The notes: generated by a model not told the origin, from the sequence alone. Counted from the stretch's first letter, positions 1-8,707 are shown. The stretch is DNA of 64,000 bases from Bacillus gaemokensis (GCF_001590835.1 NZ_LTAQ01000034.1:39364-103363); one strand, 5' to 3'. Numbers and translations are program-made.

Positions 1-131
1 CATAATTTCCTTTTATTTAGAATTTTATATTACATTTCACAACTCTCTTCTTCTCTACCAAGGCCTAAGTCATGAATAGATATACCAAAAAATGTGTTCC
101 TGTTGTATTATAAATATAATTTAAAAGAAAA
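1..131. other. Divergent intergenic region; probable start of a leftward gene at the window edge
   Basis: On the minus strand, positions 20 to 1 read as an AAAGGA Shine-Dalgarno-like box four bases before an ATG at 3..1. A gene running left out of the window may therefore start here, but none of its coding sequence is visible. The remainder is AT-rich and presumably holds divergent promoters. I saw no clear -35/-10 pair. Confidence 0.35.
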
Positions 132-143
132 ATGGTGAAACAA

Positions 144-941
144 ATGACGACAACATTAATTTTCATAATGGCTTTCACGATTATCATCCATGCAGTCGAA
201 ACAAGTTCTTATAGTATTCGACTAGCTGGTGTTCGTTTAAAAAGGATTGCCGTTGCCTTATCCGTAGTTGGAATGGTATTACTCATTTCACGAACATCTA
301 ACTTACTACAAGCTTTTTTAATCGGTGGGATTGTTGATCAAGCTAAACTAGATTCTTCTATTGATTTAGAAAGAATCATCCGCCTTGTCTTATTATCCGC
401 TTCTATCGGTACACTGCTTGCAATTATTCTATATCCAACCTTAACGAAGTTATTTGGATATGTAATTCAAAACTTTGAAACAGATGGTTCATTCATCCGA
501 ATGATGAAAACAAATAATATACAAAAATTGAAGTATACAAAAAAATATATCCGCTTTCCTAAATTTGAAATGATTCATCGGATGAGGATTGGTGGTATTC
601 CAAAACGTATTATGCTCATTAATATGTTCGCAACTGCCATCTATACAGCGGGTGTTCTTTCCGCCTTGTACGCTTCCTTTTTAAATCCAATGTATGCGAC
701 GAATGCGAGCACAGCTTCCGGACTCGTTAATGGATTTGCCACAATCTTATTAACTGTACTATTAGATCCGCGTATCGCCCTTTTAACAGAGCGTGCTCTT
801 CAATCAGAAAATGGCGCTGATACAATGAGTAAAATGTTTGGTTGGCTTATGATTTCAAGATTTCTCGGCACATTATTAGCACAGCTCTTATTTGTACCTG
901 GTGCACATTGGATTTTATGGATTATTAAGCTCATGCATTAA
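144..941 (+). CDS. amj: Amj (YdaH) family lipid II flippase
   Basis: Polytopic membrane protein of about 265 residues matching Amj, the alternative lipid II flippase of Bacillus. Amj can replace MurJ in moving lipid-linked peptidoglycan precursor across the membrane. The opening motif HAVETSSYSIRLAGVR is typical of the family, and about six hydrophobic segments follow, ending near the C-terminus. The ATG at 144 is preferred over the one at 132: it has a GGTGA box five bases upstream and matches the short N-terminus of YdaH. It stands alone, with the next gene 52 bases downstream. The family is recognised from memory and the function is inferred from B. subtilis. In that species amj responds to envelope stress, but no SigM-type promoter is obvious here. 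Confidence 0.86.
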   Translation: MTTTLIFIMAFTIIIHAVETSSYSIRLAGVRLKRIAVALSVVGMVLLISRTSNLLQAFLIGGIVDQAKLDSSIDLERIIRLVLLSASIGTLLAIILYPTLTKLFGYVIQNFETDGSFIRMMKTNNIQKLKYTKKYIRFPKFEMIHRMRIGGIPKRIMLINMFATAIYTAGVLSALYASFLNPMYATNASTASGLVNGFATILLTVLLDPRIALLTERALQSENGADTMSKMFGWLMISRFLGTLLAQLLFVPGAHWILWIIKLMH

Positions 942-993
942 ATTAACTACATAGCACTTTCTAAAATAATAGGTAAAAAAGGCGGAATTAAAA

Positions 994-1569
994 ATGCATA
1001 TCAAAACAGAACAAGATATTATTGGGCTTATACAAAACGATACTTGGATGATGGAAATATTACAGACAGCAAAATCTTTACAACTACCTGACTGGTGGGT
1101 TTGCGCCGGATTTGTTCGTTCTAAGATTTGGGACGTTCTTCACGGATATGAAGAACGAACTACACTACCAGATGTCGATATCGTCTATTTTGATCCTATA
1201 AATCTTGACGAATCAGCAGAGAAAACGCTAGAGAATAAGCTTAAAAATATAGATTCTATTATTCCATGGTCAGTGAAAAATCCGGCCCGCATGCATGTAA
1301 TAAACAACATGCCACCCTATTCATCTTCAGTTGATGCAATTTCTAAATTTCCAGAAACAGCGACTGCTCTTGGAGTTACATTAGATAAACAAGATAATGT
1401 TGTGTTAACCGCCCCTTGCGGAATAGAAGATGTTCTCACGTTACAAGTGAAGCCAACACCTCATTTCCTCGAAACGAAAGAGCGCACTACTATGTATGAA
1501 AAAAGATTACAAAAAAAGAACTGGCAAAGTAAATGGCCTAACATTACAATCTTTCATCCTGAAAATTGA
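994..1569 (+). CDS. Nucleotidyltransferase family protein (DUF925-like)
   Basis: A 191-residue soluble protein. The stretch VCAGFVRSKIWDVLHG followed by LPDVDIVYFDP resembles the DUF925 nucleotidyltransferase-like family, where the Asp-x-Asp pair (DVD) would be the metal-binding motif of the polymerase-beta fold. The substrate is unknown. An AAAGGCGG ribosome site lies about eight bases before the ATG. It may be cotranscribed with amj, 52 bases upstream, but the two have no obvious functional link. Length and motif fit an intact family member. Confidence 0.75.
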   Translation: MHIKTEQDIIGLIQNDTWMMEILQTAKSLQLPDWWVCAGFVRSKIWDVLHGYEERTTLPDVDIVYFDPINLDESAEKTLENKLKNIDSIIPWSVKNPARMHVINNMPPYSSSVDAISKFPETATALGVTLDKQDNVVLTAPCGIEDVLTLQVKPTPHFLETKERTTMYEKRLQKKNWQSKWPNITIFHPEN

Positions 1570-1577
1570 ATACAGAG

Positions 1578-1614
1578 AAAAAGGCGCTTCTCATTGTGTG
1601 AAGCACCTTTTTCC
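1578..1614. terminator. Bidirectional rho-independent terminator
   Basis: A hairpin with AAAGG-GCTTC on the left arm and GAAGC-CCTTT on the right, one mismatch in the stem, flanked by A and T runs. It lies between convergent genes ending at 1569 and 1619. Confidence 0.7.
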
Positions 1615-1618
1615 TATT

Positions 1619-2533
1619 TCATTTCAAAAAATCAATCACAACTTCTGCAAATCGATCTGCTGCTTCATAGTGCGGTGTATGACCACTCTCTTCAAAGACA
1701 ATCAGTTTACCATTTTGAGCATCTCTGTTAAATGTTTGAATTTGTGTTTCACAAGTTACAACATCATGCTTCCCTATGATTAGCAACATCGAATTCTTCA
1801 CATCTTTTAATTTTGATAATAACGATTGATGAACTGCTCCTTCCTCTTTCAACCTTGTAAAATGAGTATCGGAACGATCATAAAACTCTTCCCACTCCTC
1901 GTCACTATATAAACTATAATCCGTTTCATCCTCAACGTAATTATAAATTTCCATTCTTTTTTCTTCTAATCCATCCCTTAATTTCAAATAAGCTTCTAGT
2001 AATTCCGCTGAGTTCGCATCACTTTCTGCAATAGCTATACATTCGTTCCCCTGCTGTTTTTTTCCGTACTCCTTTAATAGAGCACCTGTCTTTTTTAATA
2101 AAGCTCTGCTTGTTAATGCAAAATCAAAAGTAGGCCCTTCAAAAATAATCTTTTGAATAGATTGTGGATACATTATTGAATATAACAATGCTAAGAACCC
2201 ACCAAAAGAATGCCCAATAACAGACCATTTTTCAATTTGTAACATCTTCCTTAATTCTTCGCAGTCCTCAATAATATCTCGTAATCCAAATTGCTCCTCT
2301 TGCCTAATTTCCTCCGAACGTCCTACTCCTCTTTGATCAATCGCAATGAGTCGAAAGAAATCTTGTAATTTATGTGCTTGATGATAGGAAAAATCAAAAC
2401 ACATCTCACCAGGACCTCCGTGAAGAAACAATACAGGATGATTTTTTAATGATCCATACATCTCAACATACAACTTTTTCCCGCGCACCTGCACCATTTT
2501 CCCCTGTGGTAACAATTCATTTTTCTGTTTCAT
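1619..2533 (-). CDS. Alpha/beta hydrolase, proline iminopeptidase-like
   Basis: Cytosolic alpha/beta hydrolase of about 304 residues. Visible elements are the oxyanion-region motif HGGPGE near residue 38, the nucleophile elbow GHSFGG with Ser at about 109, a late acid in IGKHD, and the catalytic His in SGHTPHY near the C-terminus. HGGPG followed by DQRGVGRS is typical of the proline iminopeptidase (S33) group, so it may release N-terminal proline or hydrolyse small esters or amides. The substrate cannot be read from sequence. The start at 2533 is chosen over 2572 because an AGGAGGGG box lies just upstream of MKQKNE. Confidence 0.83.
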   Translation of the reverse strand: MKQKNELLPQGKMVQVRGKKLYVEMYGSLKNHPVLFLHGGPGEMCFDFSYHQAHKLQDFFRLIAIDQRGVGRSEEIRQEEQFGLRDIIEDCEELRKMLQIEKWSVIGHSFGGFLALLYSIMYPQSIQKIIFEGPTFDFALTSRALLKKTGALLKEYGKKQQGNECIAIAESDANSAELLEAYLKLRDGLEEKRMEIYNYVEDETDYSLYSDEEWEEFYDRSDTHFTRLKEEGAVHQSLLSKLKDVKNSMLLIIGKHDVVTCETQIQTFNRDAQNGKLIVFEESGHTPHYEAADRFAEVVIDFLK

Positions 2534-2665
2534 TATTCCCCTCCTACTTTTATATTTTAACCTCTTATACAAATAGGAGGACCACGAATACGTACACGTT
2601 ATATATCCGTAATATAATAATACATTTGCTCACCTCTTCAATTCAGAATATTATAACATTTCATG

Positions 2666-4006
2666 TTAAATAATCCCAATCACATTCAAAAATACAATAA
2701 CAATCGCAATCGGAGCGACAAATCGAAGCAAGAATACCCAACAAGTAAATAACGACTTTCCGTAATTCCCACCAACAAAAAACTCAGCTTCTAGCACTTT
2801 TTTCTCCATTTTAAATGATACGAAAATGCTAATAAATAACGCTCCAAGCGGCATTAAAATATTACTAGATAAGAAGTCTATCGCATCAAAAATATTTTTA
2901 CCAAAGATCGTGATGTCACTCCATACCCCAAATGAAAGTGCAGATGGAATACCTACTAGGAAAATAAAAAATCCAATTACCCATGACAATTTCTTTCTTC
3001 TTTCCTGTTGTCCATTCGCTAAAGCTGAAACAACCGTTTCAAGTAGAGAAAACGCAGATGTTAACGTTGCAAATGTGAATAGTGCAAGAAATACCGTTAA
3101 GAAGAAGCTTCCAAATGGGATTTGACTAAAAACGGATGGCAGGACGATAAATAATAATCCTGGTCCTTCTGTCGGCTCCATGCCTAGTGAAAATACTGCT
3201 GGAAAAATAGCCAGCCCAGCAAATAGAGAAACAAATAGATTCAATCCAACAATGGTTACCGCTGAACGTGGTAAACTTTCTTTTTTATTTAAGTAAGAAC
3301 TGTACGTAATCATAATAGAAATCCCAATACTAATCGCAAAGAATGATTGTCCCATTGCAAACAAAATACTTTCTGCTGTAATCTTTGAAAAATCAGGTTG
3401 TAGGAAGAATTTGACCCCTTTCATTGCATCGTCAAGTGTTAATGAGCGAACGATAAGAGCGACAAATAAAACAAACAATGCTGGCAACATATATTTACTC
3501 GCTTTTTCAATTCCATTTTGTACCCCTTTTGATACAACCCAAATCGTAATAAACATAAAAGCAAAATGCCCTACAATTGCCCAGATTGGATTTCCAATTG
3601 TTTCTGTAAATAGTGAGCTATAATTTTGCTGCGGTGTAATAAGTTGTCCAGTTATCCCTCTGAATAAATAGATTAATACCCAGCCACCAACAACACTATA
3701 AAATGATAGTAAAATAAAACAAGTTCCAACACCAAGACGTCCAATCCAATGCCAACTTGTATTCGGTGCGATACTTTTAAATGCTCCAATTGCTTGTTTT
3801 TGTGTACTACGCCCTACCATAAACTCAGCTAATAATAGCGGAAGACCTATTAATACCGTAAACAATATAAAGATTAAAAAGAACGCTCCTCCCCCGCTCT
3901 TTCCAGCAATATAAGGAAACTTCCATATTGCTCCAAGGCCAATTGCTGATCCTGCTGCCGCCATGATAAAACCTAATTTCGAAGTCCATTGCTCCGTCTG
4001 CTTCAT
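2666..4006 (-). CDS. Sodium-dependent amino-acid symporter, NSS/SNF family (LeuT fold)
   Basis: A 446-residue membrane protein of the neurotransmitter:sodium symporter family, with about eleven or twelve membrane segments. TM1 carries the family signature [20 protein letters not shown], where the unwound Gly-rich helix and the main-chain sodium ligands lie. The family cotransports amino acids with sodium. It has an AGGAGG site and sits directly below a T-box leader (4096..4402) whose most likely specifier is CUC. I therefore infer leucine, or branched-chain amino acid, uptake induced when tRNA-Leu is uncharged. The family assignment is firm and the substrate is inference. Confidence 0.9.
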   Translation of the reverse strand: MKQTEQWTSKLGFIMAAAGSAIGLGAIWKFPYIAGKSGGGAFFLIFILFTVLIGLPLLLAEFMVGRSTQKQAIGAFKSIAPNTSWHWIGRLGVGTCFILLSFYSVVGGWVLIYLFRGITGQLITPQQNYSSLFTETIGNPIWAIVGHFAFMFITIWVVSKGVQNGIEKASKYMLPALFVLFVALIVRSLTLDDAMKGVKFFLQPDFSKITAESILFAMGQSFFAISIGISIMITYSSYLNKKESLPRSAVTIVGLNLFVSLFAGLAIFPAVFSLGMEPTEGPGLLFIVLPSVFSQIPFGSFFLTVFLALFTFATLTSAFSLLETVVSALANGQQERRKKLSWVIGFFIFLVGIPSALSFGVWSDITIFGKNIFDAIDFLSSNILMPLGALFISIFVSFKMEKKVLEAEFFVGGNYGKSLFTCWVFLLRFVAPIAIVIVFLNVIGII

Positions 4007-4095
4007 CCTATTTTCCTCCTAATAAATCGTTTTATATTAATAAACAAATATTATTGAGCAATCCAAATAAAACCTCCATTTCTTCCTATATATAA

Positions 4096-4402
4096 TAAAA
4101 AATGGCCCAGCATCTCTTTATATAAAGAGACGCTAAGCCATTTGCTTAACGCGGTACCACCCTTATTGATTCCATTATGAATCCACCTTAGTAGTAATCG
4201 TTTGATTACAAACCTGATATCGAAGGTTAATCGTTAAGATTTACTAAGAATTAGACTTCTGTTCCACCTTACTGCTCCTAGGCGAGTTCAGGATGTCATT
4301 TGACTATGTCACACCAACCCATAGCTCTCTGTACAAATACATGACCTTACTACTCCTATTCAACGCATTCCAATATTCTGAATATAACTTCTTTTGAAAT
4401 TA
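4096..4402 (-). promoter_or_regulatory. T-box riboswitch, probably tRNA-Leu specific
   Basis: On the minus strand the leader carries the AGAGAG...GGTTGGTG distal stem I elements, the conserved T-box AGGGTGGTACCGCG (near 4151..4164), and a strong terminator at 4097..4143 (stem AATGGC...TCTCTTT / AAAGAGA...GCCATT plus T-run). In stem I the bulge AGTA faces GAA-CTC-G. Reading the triplet after GAA gives CUC (4284..4286), leucine, followed by a purine. The alternative register gives UCG (Ser), which is less typical because it is followed by C. It controls the NSS symporter downstream. Confidence 0.88.
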
Positions 4403-4408
4403 CTACGA

Positions 4409-4437
4409 ATTATATAGGTTTTATTTATAACTGTCAA
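4409..4437 (-). promoter_or_regulatory. SigA promoter of the Leu T-box/symporter transcript
   Basis: Perfect consensus on the minus strand: TTGACA (4437..4432), a 17-base spacer, TATAAT (4414..4409). The predicted transcript start is near 4402, at the 5' end of the T-box leader. Confidence 0.9.
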
Positions 4438-4527
4438 GAAAGATATTTATTTTTTGTCGAAAAAGAGGGGGTTTTTGATTTTATAGAAAATATTTACAAA
4501 AATTAAAAATATAAGGAGTTCATTCGT

Positions 4528-5115
4528 ATGATATTTTTTAAAAACTTATGTTTCTTTATTGTTCGTTCTATTTTTATTATCCTCGGAATTATTTTTATTT
4601 GTTGTTTACCGAAGTTATTTTTAGGTGTTTCTCAAAATTCATCAACTACGCCGAGCGTTAAAAACACTTCCGTATTACAGTTTAATATAGACCAATATAT
4701 AGACTCCATAGCAAGTGTCATTTCTTCCTTATTTACTCCTACTAAAATAACTTATAAAGTAAATTCTGCCTTTCAATCACCTGACCGTGATTTATTTCCG
4801 TACTTACTTGATTCTTATGTACATACGTTAACAATCATGATTGGTGCTTTCCTAGTCGCAATACTTCTTTCTACTACTCTAACAATTCTTACATTCTATT
4901 TTTCAAAAAGAGTACAGTCTCTTATTATTAAAGGCTTGCACGTACTAGAAGCATTACCTGATTTATTTTTTGTGCTCTGTGTGCAATTAATTGTGATTTG
5001 GATCTATAAAAATACGAATTTACTTGTGACAAAACCATTTTCAACAATGCCATTTTATTTTTCATTTGAATTATTAAAATGGATTTTGCCAGGAAGAAGG
5101 GACCTACATGTTTAA
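4528..5115 (+). pseudogene. Peptide-type ABC transporter permease, truncated (OppB-like)
   Basis: The N-terminal 190 residues look like an inner-membrane permease of the dipeptide/oligopeptide ABC type: TM1 at residues 10-30, a long extracytoplasmic stretch, then two hydrophobic segments, the second following GLHVLEALPDLFFVL. The protein stops soon after this. The usual cytoplasmic EAA loop and the last membrane helices, roughly 100 residues, are missing. The tail reads through the next gene's ribosome site (GRRDLHV), which points to an internal deletion that joined mid-gene to the next start. An AAGGAG site precedes the ATG. No ATP-binding or substrate-binding partner is nearby. It is judged non-functional. 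Confidence 0.7.
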
Positions 5116-6062
5116 AGAAATACTACTCAATAAACGTTTTTTAATCGGACTATGTATTGAGTTATATCGTAGAAAATAAGGCGAGATCCGGTCAAATAAA
5201 GCCCATATCTACCTTTCAATATATAGATGGAAAAGCGATTTCTACTGCTCCAGCGCCACCATCTTTTTCGCATCCTCTCGGTGTAGATCAAAATGGTTAT
5301 GATGTTTTAATTACCGTTCTTTTAGATGCAAAAAAGCCCATTTTTTATGCTGTTTTAATTAGCTTTTTCCGCACCCTTCTCTCACTTATATTTGGTTTTG
5401 TGCACGCCTATTTTTATCGATATACAAAATGGTTAGAATTTGCATTTGAAACGTTCCAATATGTACCGACTACTTTATTAGCAATTTTCTTATTATCAGC
5501 AACAAACACCTTCGCTATTGCACGAGAAACGCAATGGGCTCTTTATACGATTACGGTACTTACCCTAATCGGAATCCCCAATTTAACTCAGCTCATTAGT
5601 AATGAACTCCGCTTACTATTACAACATGAATTTGTAACAAGCTCTAAAACACTTGGTGGAGGATTTTTTCATATATGCAAATTGCATTTGAAACCATACC
5701 TACTTCCAAAGGCTTTTATTTGGCTGAATCAACAAATGCTACAAGTTTTAGTTTTATTGATGCACTTAGCATTATTCGAGGCTATCTCACATAACATCGT
5801 CGAAACACTCTTCTTTATTGGTCCTAGTAGCAAACTTTTACCAGTTTTACCTTGGGTAGCCTTTGGTCCTGTTTTGTTATTTACCATTGCCATCTTAGCT
5901 CTGTATATGATGATGTCAGGCATGAAACATATATTAGAAAAAGACATTGATTATACTGCAAACTCACTACTCTTAAGCATTTTAGCAAAAGAGAAAATGG
6001 AAAAAAAAAAAAAAATACGTTTTTCACATTTCAAACAAAGAGCTAACTCGAAAGAGACTTGA
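5108..6062 (+). pseudogene. Peptide-type ABC transporter permease, frameshifted (OppC-like)
   Basis: The natural start appears to be ATG 5108 (MFKEILLNKRFLIGL), which overlaps the truncated upstream permease and is placed after an AGAAGGGA box. That frame ends after 23 codons. The rest of the protein continues in another frame from about 5157 (LSYIVENKARSGQIK), so bases are missing inside TM1 near 5150. The remainder (about 300 residues) has the OppC features HPLGVDQNGYDVL, five hydrophobic segments and an EAA-like loop (LGGGFFHICKLHLKPYL). Both permease genes are broken and no ATPase is present, so the transporter is almost certainly dead. Confidence 0.7.
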
Positions 6063-6080
6063 CTATACAAATCTGCATAA

Positions 6081-6125
6081 AAGAAAAGAATCTTCGCGAC
6101 CGCTACGAAGATTCTTTTCTTTTTT
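6081..6125. terminator. Bidirectional terminator, 16-bp perfect stem
   Basis: AAGAAAAGAATCTTCG at 6081..6096 pairs perfectly with 6106..6121 across a nine-base loop, followed by T residues. It separates the permease remnants from the convergent aspS2 gene, whose stop begins at 6124. Confidence 0.85.
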
Positions 6126-7422
6126 ATGGTATAAGACGCGTACAATCTCTCGGAAATGCACTTGCTTCTCGAACATTCGATAGTTCTAAGAACTTATATA
6201 CGAGTCTTTCTAATCCAATCCCAAAGCCACCATGCGGTGGACATCCGTATCGGAATGTATCCATATAAGACTGAAAATTTTCCGGTTGTAACCCTTTTTC
6301 TTTAAAAGAAGCAAGTAACATATCATACTCATGAATACGCTGTGCACCTGACGTAATTTCTAATCCTTTATATAATAAGTCAAAAGAGTCTGTAATAGCT
6401 TGATTTTCTTTATTTGGCATCGTGTACATCGGTCTCGCTTCTTTCGGATAATGTGTGATGAAAACAAAATCACTATTATATGTTTCCTTTACATACTTTC
6501 CAAGTAACTTTTCTCCTTCAGTATCTAAATCCCCTACTGGTGATTCTTTTCGATACTTTGTTTTTAAAATACGCTGAGCCTCTGCCAGCGTAATCTTCGG
6601 AATTTCTGTCATTACAGGAACTGTAACTTGTAAGAGATTTAATTCTTTTTCACATTTCTGTCCTACCTTTTCAAACATATAGCGTAAAACATCCTTCTCT
6701 AATGCCATCACTTCATGAAAATCTTCAATAAATCCGACTTCGACATCTAGTGATATATATTCATTCAAATGACGAGAAGAGTTATGATGTTCTGCTCGAT
6801 AAACAGGAGCAATTTCAAAAACACGTTCCAATCCTCCGGCTACCATCATTTGTTTATAAAACTGTGGAGATTGAGCTAAATACGCTTCTTTTTGAAAATA
6901 TGGGAGTTTAAAAACATTCGCTCCCCCTTCAGCTCCTTGTGAAACAATTTTCGGTGTAAATATACGTGTGAAATCGTTCTCTATAAGGAATTCACTAAAT
7001 GCCTGTACGAGTGTAGATTGAATCGTGAAAATTGCTTGTATCCGTTCATGTCGAAGTGATATGACACGTTCATTTAACATTTGGTCTAAACCAACTTGCA
7101 AGTTTCTTTTATTCACTTCAAAAGGGAGTGGCTCTGAAGTATTTAATATTTGCACCCTATCTACAAGCACTTCCACACCTAATTCTGTCTTTGTAGTCTC
7201 CACAAGTTCGCCGATAATTTGAACTACACTTTCCACGTCTACTTTATATCCAGCTAATTCTTTTTCTAATACGCATTGAATGACACCCGTTCGATCACGT
7301 AATAATAAAAAACTAAGATTTCCTAGATGACGAATTTTCTTCACCCAACCTTGCAGTAAAACCACCTTTTTACTAGACGCCTTACATTCACGAATGAGCG
7401 ACCGCTTCATTGTTTGCCCCAT
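6124..7422 (-). CDS. aspS2: Aspartyl-tRNA synthetase, archaeal/non-discriminating type (second copy)
   Basis: A 432-residue class IIb synthetase: N-terminal OB-fold anticodon-binding domain (residues 20-105), then the catalytic core with motif 2 (FEIAPVYRAEHHNSSRHLNEYISLD) and motif 3 near the C-terminus (GFGIGLERLVYKFL). It lacks the bacterial GAD insertion, so it is the short archaeal/eukaryotic type. That type usually charges both tRNA-Asp and tRNA-Asn with aspartate, the Asn form then being amidated by GatCAB. The start at 7422 has AGGAGG eight bases upstream. It is controlled by an Asp-type T-box, and the short Asp/Asn-rich reading frame at 7388..7489 overlaps its first codons. Non-discrimination is inferred from the type and not shown. 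Confidence 0.9.
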   Translation of the reverse strand: MGQTMKRSLIRECKASSKKVVLLQGWVKKIRHLGNLSFLLLRDRTGVIQCVLEKELAGYKVDVESVVQIIGELVETTKTELGVEVLVDRVQILNTSEPLPFEVNKRNLQVGLDQMLNERVISLRHERIQAIFTIQSTLVQAFSEFLIENDFTRIFTPKIVSQGAEGGANVFKLPYFQKEAYLAQSPQFYKQMMVAGGLERVFEIAPVYRAEHHNSSRHLNEYISLDVEVGFIEDFHEVMALEKDVLRYMFEKVGQKCEKELNLLQVTVPVMTEIPKITLAEAQRILKTKYRKESPVGDLDTEGEKLLGKYVKETYNSDFVFITHYPKEARPMYTMPNKENQAITDSFDLLYKGLEITSGAQRIHEYDMLLASFKEKGLQPENFQSYMDTFRYGCPPHGGFGIGLERLVYKFLELSNVREASAFPRDCTRLIP

Positions 7423-7489
7423 TATTCTTTCCTCCTATGTTTTCATATTTTTTCACATTATTGTTGTCATCGTCATCATCCACGGTCAT
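7388..7489 (-). CDS. Putative Asp/Asn-rich leader peptide overlapping aspS2
   Basis: Between the T-box terminator and aspS2 the minus strand has an excellent AAGGAGG site followed by a 33-codon reading frame. It can start at ATG 7489 or, with better spacing, at GTG 7483. It begins MTVDDDDDNNNVKKYEN: five consecutive Asp codons, then three Asn codons. It ends at TGA 7388, inside the aspS2 coding region, and its second half contains the aspS2 ribosome site. The eight bases 7508..7501 (TATTCTTT in mRNA) are perfectly complementary to 7430..7423 (AAAGAATA), which sits between the aspS2 AGGAGG and its ATG. The codon content matches the synthetase's own amino acids, suggesting a second control layer. 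That peptide is inferred and I know of no precedent. Confidence 0.55.
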   Translation of the reverse strand: MTVDDDDDNNNVKKYENIGGKNNGANNEAVAHS

Positions 7490-7507
7490 TCACCTCCTTC
7501 AAAGAAT

Positions 7508-7744
7508 ACAAAAATCCGCCCCTATAAATAGGGACGGATTTTTCCGCGGTACCACCCAAATTGTCATACTGACCATCTTAGACCTGATAACGGTAGGTAC
7601 CGTTCGCTTTTACTAATAATCACGTTCAAAGCAACACTCACAGGTGTCTTTCCATCATGCAGTATCGCAATCTTTCCAGCAGCCGATTGCTCTCTGTAGA
7701 CCCTTGCATCATGTACTTTTCCTGTTCATCACTTTTTATATTTA
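7508..7744 (-). promoter_or_regulatory. T-box riboswitch, probably tRNA-Asp specific
   Basis: The minus-strand leader has AGTA in stem I, the AGAGAG distal element, the T-box TGGGTGGTACCGCGG (7542..7556) and a terminator at 7510..7544 (AAATCCGTCCC / GGGGCGGATTT plus T-run). Opposite AGTA the strand reads GAAA-GAC-A, giving specifier GAC (7646..7648), Asp. The same GAAN-codon-A register yields Ile and Arg in the two other synthetase leaders of this window, which supports the reading. No AAC or AAT triplet sits in the specifier position. Confidence 0.88.
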
Positions 7745-7750
7745 CAGAGT

Positions 7751-7779
7751 ATTCTATTCCTTTACAAGAAAAAACGCAA
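7751..7779 (-). promoter_or_regulatory. Probable SigA promoter of the aspS2 leader
   Basis: TTGCGT (7779..7774), a 17-base spacer and TAGAAT (7756..7751) on the minus strand, with a predicted start near 7744. The -35 is weak. It lies just beyond the murF-like remnant. Confidence 0.6.
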
Positions 7780-7809
7780 GTGTTTTTTCTTTATTTTCTG
7801 ATTTTTATT

Positions 7810-7978
7810 TCATGTCCATTCCAAAACAATTTCTTCCAGAGCCATTCCTCGCGATCCTTTCACTAAAACATCATCATTTTGATTTGCGATTCCTTCAATT
7901 TCTTTTACTATATTCTCTTTATTCCAAAACATCTCCATTTATAATTTGTTCAATCTCTTGTAAATTCTTTTGAATCAT
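7810..7978 (-). pseudogene. murF-like remnant with large internal deletion
   Basis: On the minus strand a GGGGAG box and ATG (7978) open MIQKNLQEIEQIINGDVLE, which resembles the first residues of UDP-MurNAc-tripeptide D-Ala-D-Ala ligase (MurF). The frame then stops. Immediately after, in the next frame, comes NKENIVKEIEGIAN followed by DDVLVKGSRGMALEEIVLEW and a stop at 7810. VLVKGSRGM is the hallmark near the MurF C-terminus. The beginning and end of a ligase gene thus lie about 20 codons apart, with about 400 codons missing. It is non-functional and identified by motif only. Confidence 0.6.
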
Positions 7979-8072
7979 GACTCCCCATCCCCTTGAATAT
8001 TTTTCTATTTATCTACATAACACCTTACTTTTTCACGCATATTATTAGTAAATTTATCTTGGAGGTCTATAG

Positions 8073-8552
8073 ATGAAAAAGATTGTAAGTTTCTCACTAT
8101 TACTATTATTCATGATACTGACAAATCAAGTATACGCTTATTCCCCACAATCATTACCTGTCTCACAACATTCAAAACAATGGAAAGTCAATATTGACGA
8201 AGTAAATAAAACAGACAAAGATATGTTACAACCTAAAAAAGATGTTTTTCACACGTATCACTTCTCAGTACAAAACATTGGAAAAGATGAAGTATATAAC
8301 GTCCAAGTAGAAGTATTCCGAAATGAACCAAACACAAAAACAAAATATGAACTCTTTTCTTTAAAAGAAGGTCGATTAGCAAGCGGGAAAACAGGATTTG
8401 AACATGCGAATTTTCCTGTTTCCGTAAAAGCAGACGAAGTGGATGTAATGGTTACATGGCAAGAACATCCTTTCCGTGCAATGAGAAATGGTCAGAAGGT
8501 TGAAGGAAGAAAGTTTAAAGAGCATTTTGTTTTTAAAGAAGCACAAAAATGA
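8073..8552 (+). CDS. Secreted protein of unknown function
   Basis: A 159-residue protein with a clear Sec signal peptide: MKK, a hydrophobic core at residues 5-18 (VSFSLLLLFMIL) and a likely cut after VYA near residue 23. There is no lipobox Cys and no Cys at all in the mature part. The rest alternates polar and hydrophobic residues (YHFSVQNIGKDEVYNVQVEV), which suggests a small beta-sandwich such as an Ig-like fold. I do not recognise the family. GGAGG lies eight bases before the ATG. It is a single gene followed by a terminator at 8671. Confidence 0.72.
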   Translation: MKKIVSFSLLLLFMILTNQVYAYSPQSLPVSQHSKQWKVNIDEVNKTDKDMLQPKKDVFHTYHFSVQNIGKDEVYNVQVEVFRNEPNTKTKYELFSLKEGRLASGKTGFEHANFPVSVKADEVDVMVTWQEHPFRAMRNGQKVEGRKFKEHFVFKEAQK

Positions 8553-8670
8553 AATTCTTCTACAAGATGTGGAAAAAATTTGATCCGTCACGCAACTAAA
8601 CATATATTATAATCAGCATTCCCCCTCATCATTTTTCAACTTATTAAACAAATATATCAAATGCAAAATT

Positions 8671-8707
8671 GCGTTGTTCTTCTTAGAAAAGAACAACGCT
8701 TTTTTTA
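8671..8707 (+). terminator. Rho-independent terminator
   Basis: GCGTTGTTCTT / AAGAACAACGC hairpin followed by seven T residues, downstream of the secreted-protein gene. Confidence 0.88.

Noticed and set aside
4281-4290. UCG (Ser) as the specifier of the symporter T-box
   Set aside because: That register would match the other leaders, but the codon would be followed by C, not a purine, and end in G. CUC followed by G fits common T-box practice better. Kept as a doubt.
7644-7973. A 109-codon plus-strand frame in the aspS2 leader region
   Set aside because: It runs antisense to the T-box and the murF-like remnant, and its composition is Phe/Ser-rich noise.
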